This document shows positions 1-8,963 of a stretch of 64,000 bases of DNA, piece after piece (position 1 is the stretch's first letter; each line of letters begins with the position of its first letter). The notes beneath the pieces are model-generated. The model had not been told where the DNA came from. It made no database searches and worked only from the letters and a program-made list of their open reading frames with translations. Origin of the DNA: CBDAQR01 sp965199055 (GTDB lineage: Bacteria > Pseudomonadota > Gammaproteobacteria > Pseudomonadales > Halieaceae); contig CBDAQR010000003.1 of NCBI GenBank assembly GCA_965199055.1, forward strand, positions 1,178,001 to 1,242,000, given 5' to 3'. The translations under genes and the position numbers were made by a program.

Positions 1-1014
1 TATCACGAGAGTGTTTTCCGCAATGCCTGCCTGGCGCAGGGTATCCAGCACATCGCCAATATCCCGATCCATATCCTCCAGGCTCTGACCTACCCAGTTA
101 TCCGTATTAGCCGTCAGCGTATCGGGGCGGCGCGCTGGATCGAATACGTGCGGCCAGTACGCCAGGTAAAAGGGCTTATCGGCATCCGCGTTATCCTTGA
201 TGTAATCCACCACCATGTTCTGATGCGTTCGGATCAGTCTGCTGTATTCTGCACGACTGCTGCCCGTAAATACTCGAGGCGCCTCGCCCTTTCGTCCCTC
301 CAATTGATTCACGTAGCCCAGCGGTCGAAATCTGGAATCAACGGCATAGTCCTTATCCCACTGATGCTTGAATAGGCCATCGGCTAAACCGCCCGGCTGC
401 CAGCCAATCCAGGGAAACTGGTTGTACATGGAGAAATTGGCGAAATCGAATCCCTGGTTGGTCATGTAGCTTTGCTCGATATCGCCCTGGTGCGCTTTAC
501 CAACAAACGCCGTCTGGTAGCCCGATTTCGACAAAACCTCGGCAATAGTCACTTCATCTTTGTGCAGCCCCATGCCATCCGGCGGGAAGCCCACCTTGTG
601 CATGCCGGCAAGTACGGCGAGACGGCCGGTAAGCGCAGCGGTTCGTGTGGGTGTACAGGAGGGCTCGGTATACATGCGAGTGAAGCTAATACCCTCTCGC
701 GCCATCTGGTTTAGCCGCGGCGTATCGAAGCCCAGCACCTTGTTCATCTGTGGAACACCCAACTGCCCCAGACTATTGTCGTCCCAGAGGATATGGACGA
801 TATTGGGCCGTTTGCCGTGCCGTTTCTCTAGCTCTGCCAGACGCTGATTTATGTCTGTGTCCTGCTGAGACCAGGCTGCGGTGTGCTCCTGACGATACTT
901 TGTAAAGTCGCCATCATAGATTACTCGCTCGTCTCCACGATTTGGGGCGGCATTGGCCGCCATGCAAAACACCACAAGCACCAGTGCTACTGGACTTAGT
1001 CTTGAAATCCTCAT
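1..1014 (-). CDS. Sulfatase (arylsulfatase type), 3' end outside window
   Basis: Type I sulfatase that would hydrolyse a sulfate ester in the periplasm; the substrate is unknown. The reading frame runs from an ATG at 1014 leftwards off the window edge, so only the N-terminal ~338 residues are present. Residues 1-23 look like a signal peptide. The metal-binding Asp pair is at 78-79 and the formylglycine site is the CTPTR motif with Cys120, followed by the usual L-T-G-R. Only 3 nt separate it from the SnoaL-like gene upstream, so it is the fourth gene of a TonB receptor-SDR-SnoaL-sulfatase operon. This suggests that the imported compound, or a relative of it, is sulfated (inference). It resembles the sulfatases at 20353 and 25549 more than the one at 63347. 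Confidence 0.9.
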   Translation of the reverse strand, partial: MRISRLSPVALVLVVFCMAANAAPNRGDERVIYDGDFTKYRQEHTAAWSQQDTDINQRLAELEKRHGKRPNIVHILWDDNSLGQLGVPQMNKVLGFDTPRLNQMAREGISFTRMYTEPSCTPTRTAALTGRLAVLAGMHKVGFPPDGMGLHKDEVTIAEVLSKSGYQTAFVGKAHQGDIEQSYMTNQGFDFANFSMYNQFPWIGWQPGGLADGLFKHQWDKDYAVDSRFRPLGYVNQLEGRKGEAPRVFTGSSRAEYSRLIRTHQNMVVDYIKDNADADKPFYLAYWPHVFDPARRPDTLTANTDNWVGQSLEDMDRDIGDVLDTLRQAGIAENTLVI

Positions 1015-1017
1015 GCT

Positions 1018-1452
1018 TCAACTCCTGAATGCATCGCCAATCGCTGCGGTGTCGTTATGCTCCTGCAGAAAGCAAATCTGGCCCCACTCGTTGAACTTCA
1101 CCACCCAAACGAAGGGAAGATCGAAAACCGTATTGGTCGCAATGACTCGAGCATCTTTTTCATAGCCCACAATGACCAGGGTGTTTCCAGACTCGAAAAA
1201 GTCGAACTCTTCGACAGGGTAATGACCGATCTCGAAGGTGGCGCCCATCCGTTGGATGTAAGAAGCAAACTCGCTGCGCCCCGAATATTGACCACCAAAT
1301 GGCACATGCCCAGGTAGGCGATTGAGCCAGATCACATCTTCACTGAGTAACTCCAGGCAGGCGGGGAAGTCCTCCTTCATAACGCCCATAAAGTAGAGCA
1401 GCTGCTGAGCCAATGGCCCCATCTCGCGCTGCTTGGTAACGGAATCATTCAT
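1018..1452 (-). CDS. SnoaL-like / NTF2-fold protein
   Basis: A 144-residue protein of the SnoaL/NTF2-like cone-fold superfamily, which contains small hydratases, isomerases and dehydratases such as ketosteroid isomerase. The fold is suggested by the early stretch on an effector acid region (E-D-V-I-W-L around residue 40), the conserved G-x-Y-x-G-R turn near 55-59, and C-terminal strands ending in an N-E-W-G-Q segment. The start ATG at 1452 follows a good AGGAGA ribosome site. It lies 9 nt downstream of the SDR gene and 3 nt upstream of the sulfatase, so it is clearly operonic. The precise reaction cannot be told from sequence; a role in modifying the imported substrate is inferred from context. 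Confidence 0.75.
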   Translation of the reverse strand: MNDSVTKQREMGPLAQQLLYFMGVMKEDFPACLELLSEDVIWLNRLPGHVPFGGQYSGRSEFASYIQRMGATFEIGHYPVEEFDFFESGNTLVIVGYEKDARVIATNTVFDLPFVWVVKFNEWGQICFLQEHNDTAAIGDAFRS

Positions 1453-1461
1453 AGATTTCTC

Positions 1462-2232
1462 CTAGATTCGAGTAGCGGTCATGCCGCCATCGATCGTTAT
1501 CGTCTCTCCGTTCACATAGCTTCCGGCACCGGAAACGAGCGCAAGCGCCATCCCCGCCATCTCTTCCGGCAAGGCATGGCGGCCCAGCGGAATATTGCGC
1601 ACCGCCTCTCTGTAGAACGCCTCGTTATCGAACAGGGCGCCGGCAAATGCTGTTTTCGTCAGGCCCGGCAGCAACGCATTGACGCGAATATTGTGGCGCC
1701 CGCATTCAGCGGCGAAAGCGCGCGTCATATTGATAACGGCCGCTTTGGTAATGGAGTAAATGCCCTGCCCGGGGCTGGGTTGCAGGCCGGCCACTGAAGC
1801 CGTATTGAGAATGGCGCCACCGCTGCCCGAACGCATCAGTCGACAGGCCTCGACTGTCATGAAGAAATAGCCCCGCAGATTGACATCGACTGTCTTCTGG
1901 AACGCGTTCAGGTCGGTATCGAGAATGTCCCCAAAATAGGGGTTGGTAGCCGCATTGTTGACCAGGATATCCAGCCTTCCGTGACTCTCACTTATCCGGT
2001 CAAATACCTTCGCGATATCCTCCATGACGCCAACGTGGCAAGCGATTGCTTCGGCTGAACCACGCGCCTCGCCAATGGAATTCGCCACCAGGCGGCAATC
2101 ATCTATATCCCTGCTTGAGACAATGACATGTGCGCCGAATTGCGCCAGCACTCGCGCAATCGACTCACCGATGCCACGACTGGCCCCGGTTACCAGAGCT
2201 ACTTTCCCAGCCAGGTTGAAGGGGCTGCTCAC
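1462..2232 (-). CDS. SDR-family oxidoreductase
   Basis: Classical short-chain dehydrogenase/reductase of 256 residues, expected to oxidise or reduce an alcohol/ketone with NAD(P). Visible motifs are the cofactor loop TGASRGIG at 15-22, NNA at 92-94, catalytic Ser146 and the Y-x-x-x-K pair Tyr159/Lys163, with the C-terminal G-E-T-I-T-I-D-G-G typical of FabG-like members. The start is a GTG at 2232, only 8 nt after the stop of the TonB receptor, with no strong ribosome site, so translational coupling is likely. The substrate is unknown; operon position suggests it acts on the compound imported by the receptor. Confidence 0.88.
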   Translation of the reverse strand: MSSPFNLAGKVALVTGASRGIGESIARVLAQFGAHVIVSSRDIDDCRLVANSIGEARGSAEAIACHVGVMEDIAKVFDRISESHGRLDILVNNAATNPYFGDILDTDLNAFQKTVDVNLRGYFFMTVEACRLMRSGSGGAILNTASVAGLQPSPGQGIYSITKAAVINMTRAFAAECGRHNIRVNALLPGLTKTAFAGALFDNEAFYREAVRNIPLGRHALPEEMAGMALALVSGAGSYVNGETITIDGGMTATRI

Positions 2233-2240
2233 TGCGCGAC

Positions 2241-4463
2241 TCAGAAGTTATAGGTAAAGTCGACGCCGTAAGTACGCGGCGCACCGACAGTCGCACGCAC
2301 TGCCGTAGCGAAGGATACGACTTCATCGTAATACTCTTCATCGGTCAGGTTGTTACCCCAGGCAGCAACGCTCCACTTATCATCAGCAGAGTGGTAAGTG
2401 ATACGCGCATTCAGCAGCTCATAGCTGTCGCTTTCGTTCTCATCGATACGATTGGTCTCGTCGCCGGGAATCAAATCGAAGTCGTACTCACCGGTGTGTG
2501 AATAGGTCAAAGAAATCGGCATGTAGGCGCCATTGGAGAAGTTGACGTCATAGTTCAGCGATACGAATGCGGAGAACTCTGGCGCACGAACCATGTCTTC
2601 GCCCTCTGCGTCGTAAGCGACGGCTGCTACTACGCCACCGGGGAAGGTAGTGCTGTTGTAAACGTTGGGCGTGGCATCGTAGTCGGTGTACTCCGTATCC
2701 ATGGCGTTGAAGCCCAGCAACACAGTGAGATTGTCGGTGGCGAGCCAGGTGATGTCCGCATCCAGGCCATACACTTCAGCACCGCCGGCATTCTCTACCG
2801 GAATGACCACACCCACCCCCGGCACCAGGCCCGCGTTACGGTTTACCTGTAGGTCTTCATAGTCGTAGTAGTAGGCCGCGGCACTGACGCGAAGCGTGTC
2901 GTCCAGCAGATCAGCCTTTAAGCCCAATTCATACATATCCAGAATTTCTGGCTCGACCGACTGATCGGAGAAGCCCACAACATACGGATAGGCAAAACCG
3001 CCGCTCTTGAATCCTTTTTTATAGGTGGCGTAAGCCATACCCAGGTCCCAGTCATATTGAAGCGTGACCGTGGGCGTGAACTCGTCCCAGTCATCGTCAT
3101 CATCCACGGGCCCCGTGGGCGACTCAGCCGTAATGTCTTTTTCCTCATAGCTGTATCGACCACCAGCGGTCAGTGACCACGCATCATTGAAGGCGTAGCT
3201 TGCCTGGCCAAACACCGCCCATGCTTCTGTGTCGAGATCACTTCTTGGGCTGGACAGCGTCGCGAAGCCTGCGACCACAAGATCACGGGCATCGAAATCC
3301 AGCTGGTAGTCGCCCTCGGAAGAAAAGTAGTAAATACCTGCTACCCAGCTAAGCGCGCTATCCGTGTCAGATACCAACTGCAGCTCCTGGCTGAAAGCTT
3401 CATTGTTCTCTTCGTCATACACATCCGAGAAGACACCCGCCGAGGCATCAAAGTCAGCCGTGTTGGTTTCGCTCTCCGTATCTTGGTAGGTCGTCATCGA
3501 CGAAAAGGTCATGCCATCGAGCTGAACGTCAAATCGTAACTGGGCGTTGAACATTTCCAGCTCATTGTCAGCATCGACACTGGAGCGAACGCTGTCCTGC
3601 TCCTTACCCGTTTCATAGACGTTGCCAAAGGGCGGAAACCGGCCAGGGCCTTCCGCCCAGGAATTGCCAATAGCACCCGGCAGTGTGCCCAGTATCGATT
3701 TGTCGGAGGTGATATCGATAGTCTCGCTGCCGGCCGTATCTTCGCGATTGGTGTAATCCAGAGCCAGTTTGGCCGTCACCGTGTCAGTCATATCCCACAG
3801 CAGCTTGCCTCGGTAAGTCTGGGTGTCGAGATCGTCGAGATCATCCAGCCCCTTCTCCTCCTGCTCGCCAAAGCCGTCCCGCTTCTTGATCAGCACCGAA
3901 AAGTTACCGTATAGGTTGTCGGCTAGACCGCCCTGCACATAGTTCGATACACCGTAGTAGCCATAGTTACCCGCAGAGAGCTTTACCTTCGCCTCGAAGT
4001 CAGCCGTTGGATCCTTGGTGACGATGCGAATAGCACCACCGGTGGCGTTGCGACCATACAGGGTACCCTGCGGGCCCTTTAACACTTCGATTCGCTCCAG
4101 GTCCGGCAGCTCCATGATGCTACCGACCGGTCGGGCGTAGTATTGGTCATCGACATAGGTAGCCACGCTGGGCTCCAGCCCCAGCAGTGATAGCGTGGTT
4201 CCAATCCCCCGTATGAAAGGTTGTGCTACAGGACCTCGATTGTTGAAGACCAGACTAGGGGTGACCACTGCCAGAGCCTGGGTATCGCCGACACCGAAAT
4301 TCTCCAGTTGGTCGCCCTGAAATGCGCTCACGGCCACGGGCACATCCTGCAAACTTTCGGCCCGCTTCTGGGCCGTAACCACTACCTCTTCGAGCTGCGC
4401 ATTTGCCTGGTTAGAAATGACGGATGCTATAGCAAGAGCCATCGCCGAGTGCTTGATGTTCAT
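2241..4463 (-). CDS. TonB-dependent outer-membrane receptor
   Basis: Outer-membrane active transporter of about 740 residues, first gene of the leftward operon. After a signal peptide ending in A-N-A comes a TonB-box-like E-E-V-V-V-T-A segment, a plug domain (Q-D-V-P-V-A-V-S, then L-K-G-P-Q-G-T-L-Y-G-R-N-A-T-G-G) and a long beta-barrel ending in aromatic F-T-Y-N-F, as barrel proteins do. The plug type is the one common in Sphingomonas/Halieaceae receptors for aromatic, steroid or other complex organics rather than siderophores (family knowledge). ATG 4463 is preferred because a GGAG sits 9 nt upstream; the TTG at 4478 overlaps that ribosome site. Substrate unknown. Confidence 0.93.
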   Translation of the reverse strand: MNIKHSAMALAIASVISNQANAQLEEVVVTAQKRAESLQDVPVAVSAFQGDQLENFGVGDTQALAVVTPSLVFNNRGPVAQPFIRGIGTTLSLLGLEPSVATYVDDQYYARPVGSIMELPDLERIEVLKGPQGTLYGRNATGGAIRIVTKDPTADFEAKVKLSAGNYGYYGVSNYVQGGLADNLYGNFSVLIKKRDGFGEQEEKGLDDLDDLDTQTYRGKLLWDMTDTVTAKLALDYTNREDTAGSETIDITSDKSILGTLPGAIGNSWAEGPGRFPPFGNVYETGKEQDSVRSSVDADNELEMFNAQLRFDVQLDGMTFSSMTTYQDTESETNTADFDASAGVFSDVYDEENNEAFSQELQLVSDTDSALSWVAGIYYFSSEGDYQLDFDARDLVVAGFATLSSPRSDLDTEAWAVFGQASYAFNDAWSLTAGGRYSYEEKDITAESPTGPVDDDDDWDEFTPTVTLQYDWDLGMAYATYKKGFKSGGFAYPYVVGFSDQSVEPEILDMYELGLKADLLDDTLRVSAAAYYYDYEDLQVNRNAGLVPGVGVVIPVENAGGAEVYGLDADITWLATDNLTVLLGFNAMDTEYTDYDATPNVYNSTTFPGGVVAAVAYDAEGEDMVRAPEFSAFVSLNYDVNFSNGAYMPISLTYSHTGEYDFDLIPGDETNRIDENESDSYELLNARITYHSADDKWSVAAWGNNLTDEEYYDEVVSFATAVRATVGAPRTYGVDFTYNF

Positions 4464-4488
4464 GACGGGATTCTCCAATAATTAGAGC

Positions 4489-4504
4489 AAATGTTATAAT
4501 ATTT
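4489..4504. promoter_or_regulatory. TTATAA-centred palindrome upstream of TonB receptor
   Basis: The 16-mer AAATGTTATAATATTT matches its own reverse complement at 14 of 16 positions. It lies 26 nt upstream of the receptor ATG. Similar boxes precede the amidase, the GntR gene and the molybdoenzyme operon. I infer a GntR-regulator operator; the TATAAT core could also simply be a -10 box. Confidence 0.5.
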
Positions 4505-4635
4505 CGCGCAAATATAGAGATGCTTATACTTTCTGTCAATAGTTTTATTATAATAAATATAGATTTATGGGCAATTTTATGCCATAAATACCCCTTATAT
4601 TATTAAATAACTAATATTCACAGATGATCTGGCCC

Positions 4636-4650
4636 CACCCTCGGAGGGTG
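4636..4650. repeat. Perfect palindrome, copy 1 of an intergenic repeat
   Basis: CACCCTCGGAGGGTG is a perfect 7-1-7 inverted repeat. The wider 19-mer GCCCCACCCTCGGAGGGTG recurs exactly at 42000-42018. Both copies sit between divergently transcribed genes, so a terminator role is unlikely. A REP-like dispersed repeat or a regulator site are the options. Confidence 0.6.
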
Positions 4651-4663
4651 TCTCTAACAAGCA

Positions 4664-4679
4664 ATATGCTATAACATTT
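4664..4679. promoter_or_regulatory. TTATAA-type box upstream of amidase operon
   Basis: ATATGCTATAACATTT shares the half-site TATAACATTT with the reverse complement of the receptor box and fits the palindromic consensus AAATRTTATAAYATTT at 14 of 16 positions. It is 20 nt upstream of the amidase ATG, overlapping a possible -10 (TATAAC). Confidence 0.45.
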
Positions 4680-4699
4680 GTGAAATTCAGGAGCCTGAT

Positions 4700-6112
4700 A
4701 TGAACGGCGAACTTGCTTTCGAAACGATTTCTTCACTAGCGCCGCGCCTCAAAACCGGCGAAGTCGACCCGGTCGCGCTAACGACACAGATGCTCACACG
4801 GGTGCGGCAGTTAAACCCTGCGCTCAAGGCATTCAACACCATTACCGGCTAGCAGGCACTGGAGCAAGCAGCTCGGGCACGCGACGATATTCGCGGCGGC
4901 AATTATCGCGGGCCACTTCACGGCATTCCGATCGCCCTTAAAGATCTTATTTATACCAAGGGAGTAAATACGACGGCGTCTTCGATCGTCCTCAGCGACT
5001 TTGTGCCTGAGGTCAACGCGACGGTGGTCGACAAACTCGAAGCAGCGGGCGCCATTTCTCTGGGAAAGCTCAACATGACGGAGTTCGCTCTATCTGGATA
5101 CCATCCAGAGCTTCCCGTTCCCGTAAACCCCTGGAACGCAAAGCACTGGTCCGGCGTTTCTTCGAGCGGTTCGGGGGTCGCCACTGCAGCAGGGCTCGCA
5201 TTCGCAACTCTGGGCTCTGACACCGGTGGCTCAATTCGATTGCCCTCTGCGGTGAACGGCGTAGTCGGAATCAAACCTACCTATGGCAGGGTCAGCCGCC
5301 ACAATGCGTTTCCACTGGCGGAATCTCTCGATCACATCGGACCGCTGACTCGCAGTGTCGCTGACGCGGCAATCATGCTCAATGCCATAGCCGGATACGA
5401 CCCTATGGACCCGACTTCCCTGCAGTGGGAAGAGCCGGATTTTACCGCCGGCATCGGGCAAGCCGTTACGGGACTGCGAATAGGTATCGACAGCAAATAC
5501 AACGCCATGGTTGACCCGCAGGTATCGACAGCTCTGGCCAGAGCTGCAGAACAACTCGCTTCACTGGGAGCGGAACTGATAGACGTGGGCGTGACTGGCA
5601 TCGAAGAGGGCGCAGAGCATTGGTTTACCCTGACCGGCGTTGAAGCAGCGCGCCATCACGACAGATTCTATCCCGCTCGGTCTGACGACTATGGCCCAGT
5701 TTTTCGCAGCCTGCTGGAGCATGGGCATTCGCGGAGCGGTGTGGAAATTTCGGCGGCTTACACAGCGCGCGGACGCGTGCAGCAGGTTCTGCGCAACGCC
5801 TTTCAGCATATGGACGCGCTGCTCTGCCCATCCTTCGCCGGCCCCTCACCGTCGCTAGAAGAGTTTCCGCCACAACTGGAGTTACCCCCAGAAGCCGTGG
5901 GTCCGATCGTGCTCTATCAAGCTCCCTTTAACTTTTCCGGCAGTCCCACAATTTCAGTGCCCATGGGTTTCTCCGACAGTGGACTGCCATTGAGCATGCA
6001 ACTGGTCGGCCGCCATGGCGAAGAAGCACTACTAATACAACTTGCCCACGCCTATGAGCAGGCCACTGAGTGGCACCAACAAATACCGAAAGAAATGAGG
6101 ACTACACCATGA
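4700..6112 (+). pseudogene. Amidase-signature hydrolase with in-frame TAG
   Basis: Amidase signature family (GatA-like), which hydrolyses C-N bonds with a Ser-cisSer-Lys triad. From ATG 4700 (good CAGGAG ribosome site) codon 51 is TAG at 4850-4852. The same frame then runs on without interruption to 6112. Beyond the stop all family landmarks are present: the catalytic Lys in I-A-L-K-D, the S-S-S-G-S-G glycine/serine loop, and G-S-D-T-G-G-S-I-R. The lesion is one nonsense codon in an otherwise intact 470-residue gene, so it is a young pseudogene, a sequencing error, or a suppressed stop. Internal initiation at 5003 would lack the catalytic Lys. Its last 4 nt overlap the next start (ATGA). Confidence 0.85.
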
Positions 6113-6576
6113 GCTCGAGCCTGGAACAGCAAATACAACGCCTCACCGACATCGAGGACATCAAGCAACTGAAGGCACGCTATGCGGCCGCCTGCGATGA
6201 CGACTACAACCCGGACAAACTCGCCCCTCTATTTGCCGAGGACGCGATCTGGGATGGAAGCATTCTCGGCTACGCCGAAGGCCGGCAAGGTATCTACGAC
6301 TTCTTCGCTGTTTCACACCAGCTGGTGCCCTTCGCGGTTCACCAGATTTCCAACCCGTTAATCGAAATACACGGCGATACCGCAACAGGCCAGTGGTACC
6401 TGTGGCAGCCTATGGTATTCCAAGGTAATGCATTGTGGTTATCTGCCATTTACGAAGACCAGTATGTACGGCGGGATGGCCAGTGGCTCTACCAACACCT
6501 GAAGCTGAATATTCGTATGCTCACGCCTTACGAGGAAGGGCCCGCGAAGACCCGAATCATCGAAGTTGAGTTGTAA
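6109..6576 (+). CDS. SnoaL-like (nuclear transport factor 2 fold) protein
   Basis: A 155-residue SnoaL_4-like protein. The opening L-x-D-I-E-D-I-K-Q-L-K-A-R-Y-A helix followed by L-F-A-E-D-A-I-W-D-G is the hallmark of the ring-hydroxylating-dioxygenase-beta / SnoaL-like group of polyketide and aromatic enzymes. The start at 6109 is chosen because it overlaps the amidase stop (ATGA) and has an ATGAGG ribosome site 8 nt upstream; starting at 6070 would add an unlikely tail. It is co-transcribed with the amidase and UbiD genes. The cone-shaped pocket fits a small cyclic or aromatic ligand. The reaction is unknown. Confidence 0.8.
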   Translation: MSSSLEQQIQRLTDIEDIKQLKARYAAACDDDYNPDKLAPLFAEDAIWDGSILGYAEGRQGIYDFFAVSHQLVPFAVHQISNPLIEIHGDTATGQWYLWQPMVFQGNALWLSAIYEDQYVRRDGQWLYQHLKLNIRMLTPYEEGPAKTRIIEVEL

Positions 6577-6590
6577 GCAGGAGTCCGAAC

Positions 6591-8015
6591 ATGAATCCCA
6601 GCCAAGCCGATCTCAGAAGCTTCCTGGCGCAGGCCGAAGCCGCCGGCCTGAACCTGCACGTCAGCAAGGCGGTCGATCCACTTACGCAGGTCGCTGCGCT
6701 GTGCTCTGAAACCCGCCGGCCACTGATACTGGAAAACATCAAAGGGTATCCGGATTTCACCGTAGTCGACTGTCTGACTCGTTTCCGGGAAACGCAGGCC
6801 ATGGCACTGGGTATTGAAGGCGGCCCAGCGGCCGTCATGCCCGGCTACCTGCAAAAGCTGGCGCAAGGGCCAGGACCAACCGTAGACGTCGATGACGCAC
6901 CGATAAAGGAAGTGATATGGACGGGCGAAGACGCTCGTCTCTCGCGGTTGCCCATTCCGGTCCCCTCAGAGGGTTATGATTTTCCTCATCTGGGGATCGA
7001 GGCGAATCAGTTCCTTGAGCCCTGCATGAGCAGTGGCATGGGTGTCACTCGCGACCCAGAAGGCAACCTCAACACTTTTTTCACAATGGCGAAGGTAATC
7101 GGCGAACAACGCATGCACTTCTTCATGCTGCCCGGACACACGGCGAGAAACGTGCAGGCCTGGGCCGAACGGGGTGAGCGCTGCCCGATGGCGTTAGTGG
7201 TGGGCTGTCACCCTGCCTATGAAATCGGGGCGTCCTATACCGGGCCTCACGACGGCTTTAGCGAGCTAAACCTGGTGGCCGGATTATTGGGCGAAGCCGT
7301 TCCTCTGATCAAAGCGGAGACCCTGGATCTCCAAATACCGGCGTTGGCCGAAATTGTTATCGAAGGCTTTATTGACCCGGAAAGAGCACCCTATCTACAC
7401 GCCTCTTCTCATTCCGACAGCTTCGCGCCCATTCTCTCACTGGAGCCATTCTTTGAAGTCACCGCAATTACGATGCGCGAGAAGCCCATCTACCGACACA
7501 TCCAACCTAACCGGTTTACCGAACATCACTCTCTCGCGGAATTCATTACCATCCCACCCATGTTCAATATGATGTTGGCGAAGGGCTTACCTGTGAAAGA
7601 CATTCACATGCCCCTCACCTCCTGCGGCAACTGTGCATTTATTCAGATGACGGCGAATAATCCACTTGAGGTGCGCGAGGTCATGCAAACCGCGATGGCT
7701 AATCCCATGGCACCGCGCTTAAGTGTGATTGTCGATGAGGATGTCGACATCTACGACACCAGCGACGTCTTGTTCGCATTATCGATTCGGGCGGACGGCC
7801 TCAATAGCGCAGAAGGTTTCAGCGGCACCCGCGCACTACCGGAACCACTGACCACGCTGATCAATAGCCCGACCGACATTCGACCCATCCCCAATAATCG
7901 CTGGGCCATTGACGCCACCAAGCCATCGCTAGCTGAGGCAAATCGCCGTGAAGAGTTCGTGCGGCTAACACCCCGTGGCGCCAACAACACCAGGCTGGCA
8001 GATTTTCTAGACTAA
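6591..8015 (+). CDS. UbiD-family (de)carboxylase, divergent
   Basis: A 474-residue UbiD-family protein. This family decarboxylates, or carboxylates, aromatic and unsaturated acids with prenylated FMN. Family features are the N-terminal leader of the form L-R-x-F-L, R-P-L-I-L-E-N-I-K-G-Y, the L-P-I-P-V segment, D-P-E-G-N-L-N-T-F with R-M-H-F-F-M, and A-E-I-V-I-E-G. The conserved E-G-P-F/Y-G-x-x-x-G-Y motif that normally follows is replaced by a stretch P-Y-L-H-A-S-S-H-S-D-S-F, so substrate or chemistry may differ. An AGGAG ribosome site lies 8 nt upstream. No UbiX-like prenyltransferase is in the window. Context suggests action on an acid released by the amidase or made by the molybdoenzyme pathway (inference). 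Confidence 0.87.
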   Translation: MNPSQADLRSFLAQAEAAGLNLHVSKAVDPLTQVAALCSETRRPLILENIKGYPDFTVVDCLTRFRETQAMALGIEGGPAAVMPGYLQKLAQGPGPTVDVDDAPIKEVIWTGEDARLSRLPIPVPSEGYDFPHLGIEANQFLEPCMSSGMGVTRDPEGNLNTFFTMAKVIGEQRMHFFMLPGHTARNVQAWAERGERCPMALVVGCHPAYEIGASYTGPHDGFSELNLVAGLLGEAVPLIKAETLDLQIPALAEIVIEGFIDPERAPYLHASSHSDSFAPILSLEPFFEVTAITMREKPIYRHIQPNRFTEHHSLAEFITIPPMFNMMLAKGLPVKDIHMPLTSCGNCAFIQMTANNPLEVREVMQTAMANPMAPRLSVIVDEDVDIYDTSDVLFALSIRADGLNSAEGFSGTRALPEPLTTLINSPTDIRPIPNNRWAIDATKPSLAEANRREEFVRLTPRGANNTRLADFLD

Positions 8016-8031
8016 AAAGTAGAAGGAACTG

Positions 8032-8820
8032 TTAGGGCGTCTTGTGATGCACCCAGGGCGCTTCAGGGTCGGGTCTTTCGCCTGCAATCAACGCATCTGA
8101 CCAATCGATGTGGTACTGATAGGCCGCCTCGGCTGCATCCGGATCACCGGCTAACACGGCGTCAGTGACTCGCTGATGATTGCGCACATAGGTCGCGGCG
8201 TAATCCTGCATGGGAATATACTCAGGGAAAAATATCGCCCAGAAGAAAATACCCAAGCGACGCACGGCTTCGTTGAGTTCAGGCATCTCAGCAACTTCGT
8301 GCATCACCATGTGATAGCGGAGCAATACCATAATGTAATCGAAGCCAGACAGGGTGCCCGCCTTCTCACGCACAAGCTCCATGGCATCGCGAATTTTTTC
8401 TACGTTAGCTGGGTCATTGCCGATATGCTCCGCGGCAAAGCGCACGCCCAGGCGAGCCACAACGCCATTGATCTCCCACCAATTGCGAACCTCCCGCTGG
8501 TCGAGACTTCGAATACGCGCGCCCTTGCGCGCAGTGAGGTCTATAACCCCCTCTCCCGCCAGTATATGTATTGCCTCGCGCACGGGCACGATGCTCACCT
8601 GGAGTTCTTCCGACAATTGCCGCGCATTTACCTTCTGGCCGGGCTGGTAACGTCCATCCAGCAAGCCTTCAATAATGGTTCGCAGTACGCGGTCAGATGA
8701 GTCTCGACCGGTCGCCAGGTTCTCAAAAATATCAGGAAAAGAGGTGTCTGTGATGCTGCTCAATACAGGAAACTCCGTAGCCTCAAGCGGCCCGTCGCCC
8801 GACACGGCCTCTGCCGTCAT
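8032..8820 (-). CDS. GntR-family regulator, FCD-type ligand domain
   Basis: Transcription factor with an N-terminal winged helix-turn-helix (residues ~35-100, containing V-N-A-R-Q-L-S-E-E-L-Q-V-S-I-V-P-V-R-E-A-I) and a C-terminal alpha-helical FCD-type domain that usually binds an organic acid with a metal. The frame is open to an ATG at 8913, but I prefer ATG 8820. The extra N-terminus is Cys/Arg-rich and un-GntR-like, and the region 8821-8927 carries TTATAA boxes expected of a promoter. It stands between the UbiD gene (convergent) and the molybdoenzyme operon (divergent), so it is the obvious local regulator of both arms of the island. The effector is unknown. Confidence 0.85.
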   Translation of the reverse strand: MTAEAVSGDGPLEATEFPVLSSITDTSFPDIFENLATGRDSSDRVLRTIIEGLLDGRYQPGQKVNARQLSEELQVSIVPVREAIHILAGEGVIDLTARKGARIRSLDQREVRNWWEINGVVARLGVRFAAEHIGNDPANVEKIRDAMELVREKAGTLSGFDYIMVLLRYHMVMHEVAEMPELNEAVRRLGIFFWAIFFPEYIPMQDYAATYVRNHQRVTDAVLAGDPDAAEAAYQYHIDWSDALIAGERPDPEAPWVHHKTP

Positions 8821-8881
8821 CTTATAAAATTCCAAGCCCACACTGCACCTACTTACCCTCGATTCCCGGAAAAATCCGCCT

Positions 8882-8927
8882 TTTCTTATAAGAAAGGCGC
8901 AATCATTGCACATATATTATAAAAATA
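8882..8927. promoter_or_regulatory. Two TTATAA-centred boxes in the gntR leader
   Basis: TTTCTTATAAGAAA (8882-8895) is a perfect 14-bp palindrome. ATATATTATAAAAATA (8912-8927) fits the local consensus AAATRTTATAAYATTT at 12 of 16. A further TTATAA lies at 8823-8828 just before the gntR start. This is consistent with autoregulation of gntR (inference). Confidence 0.4.
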
Positions 8928-8963
8928 ACCTTGATTAGCCCACAAAAAACACTAAAATTCTTA

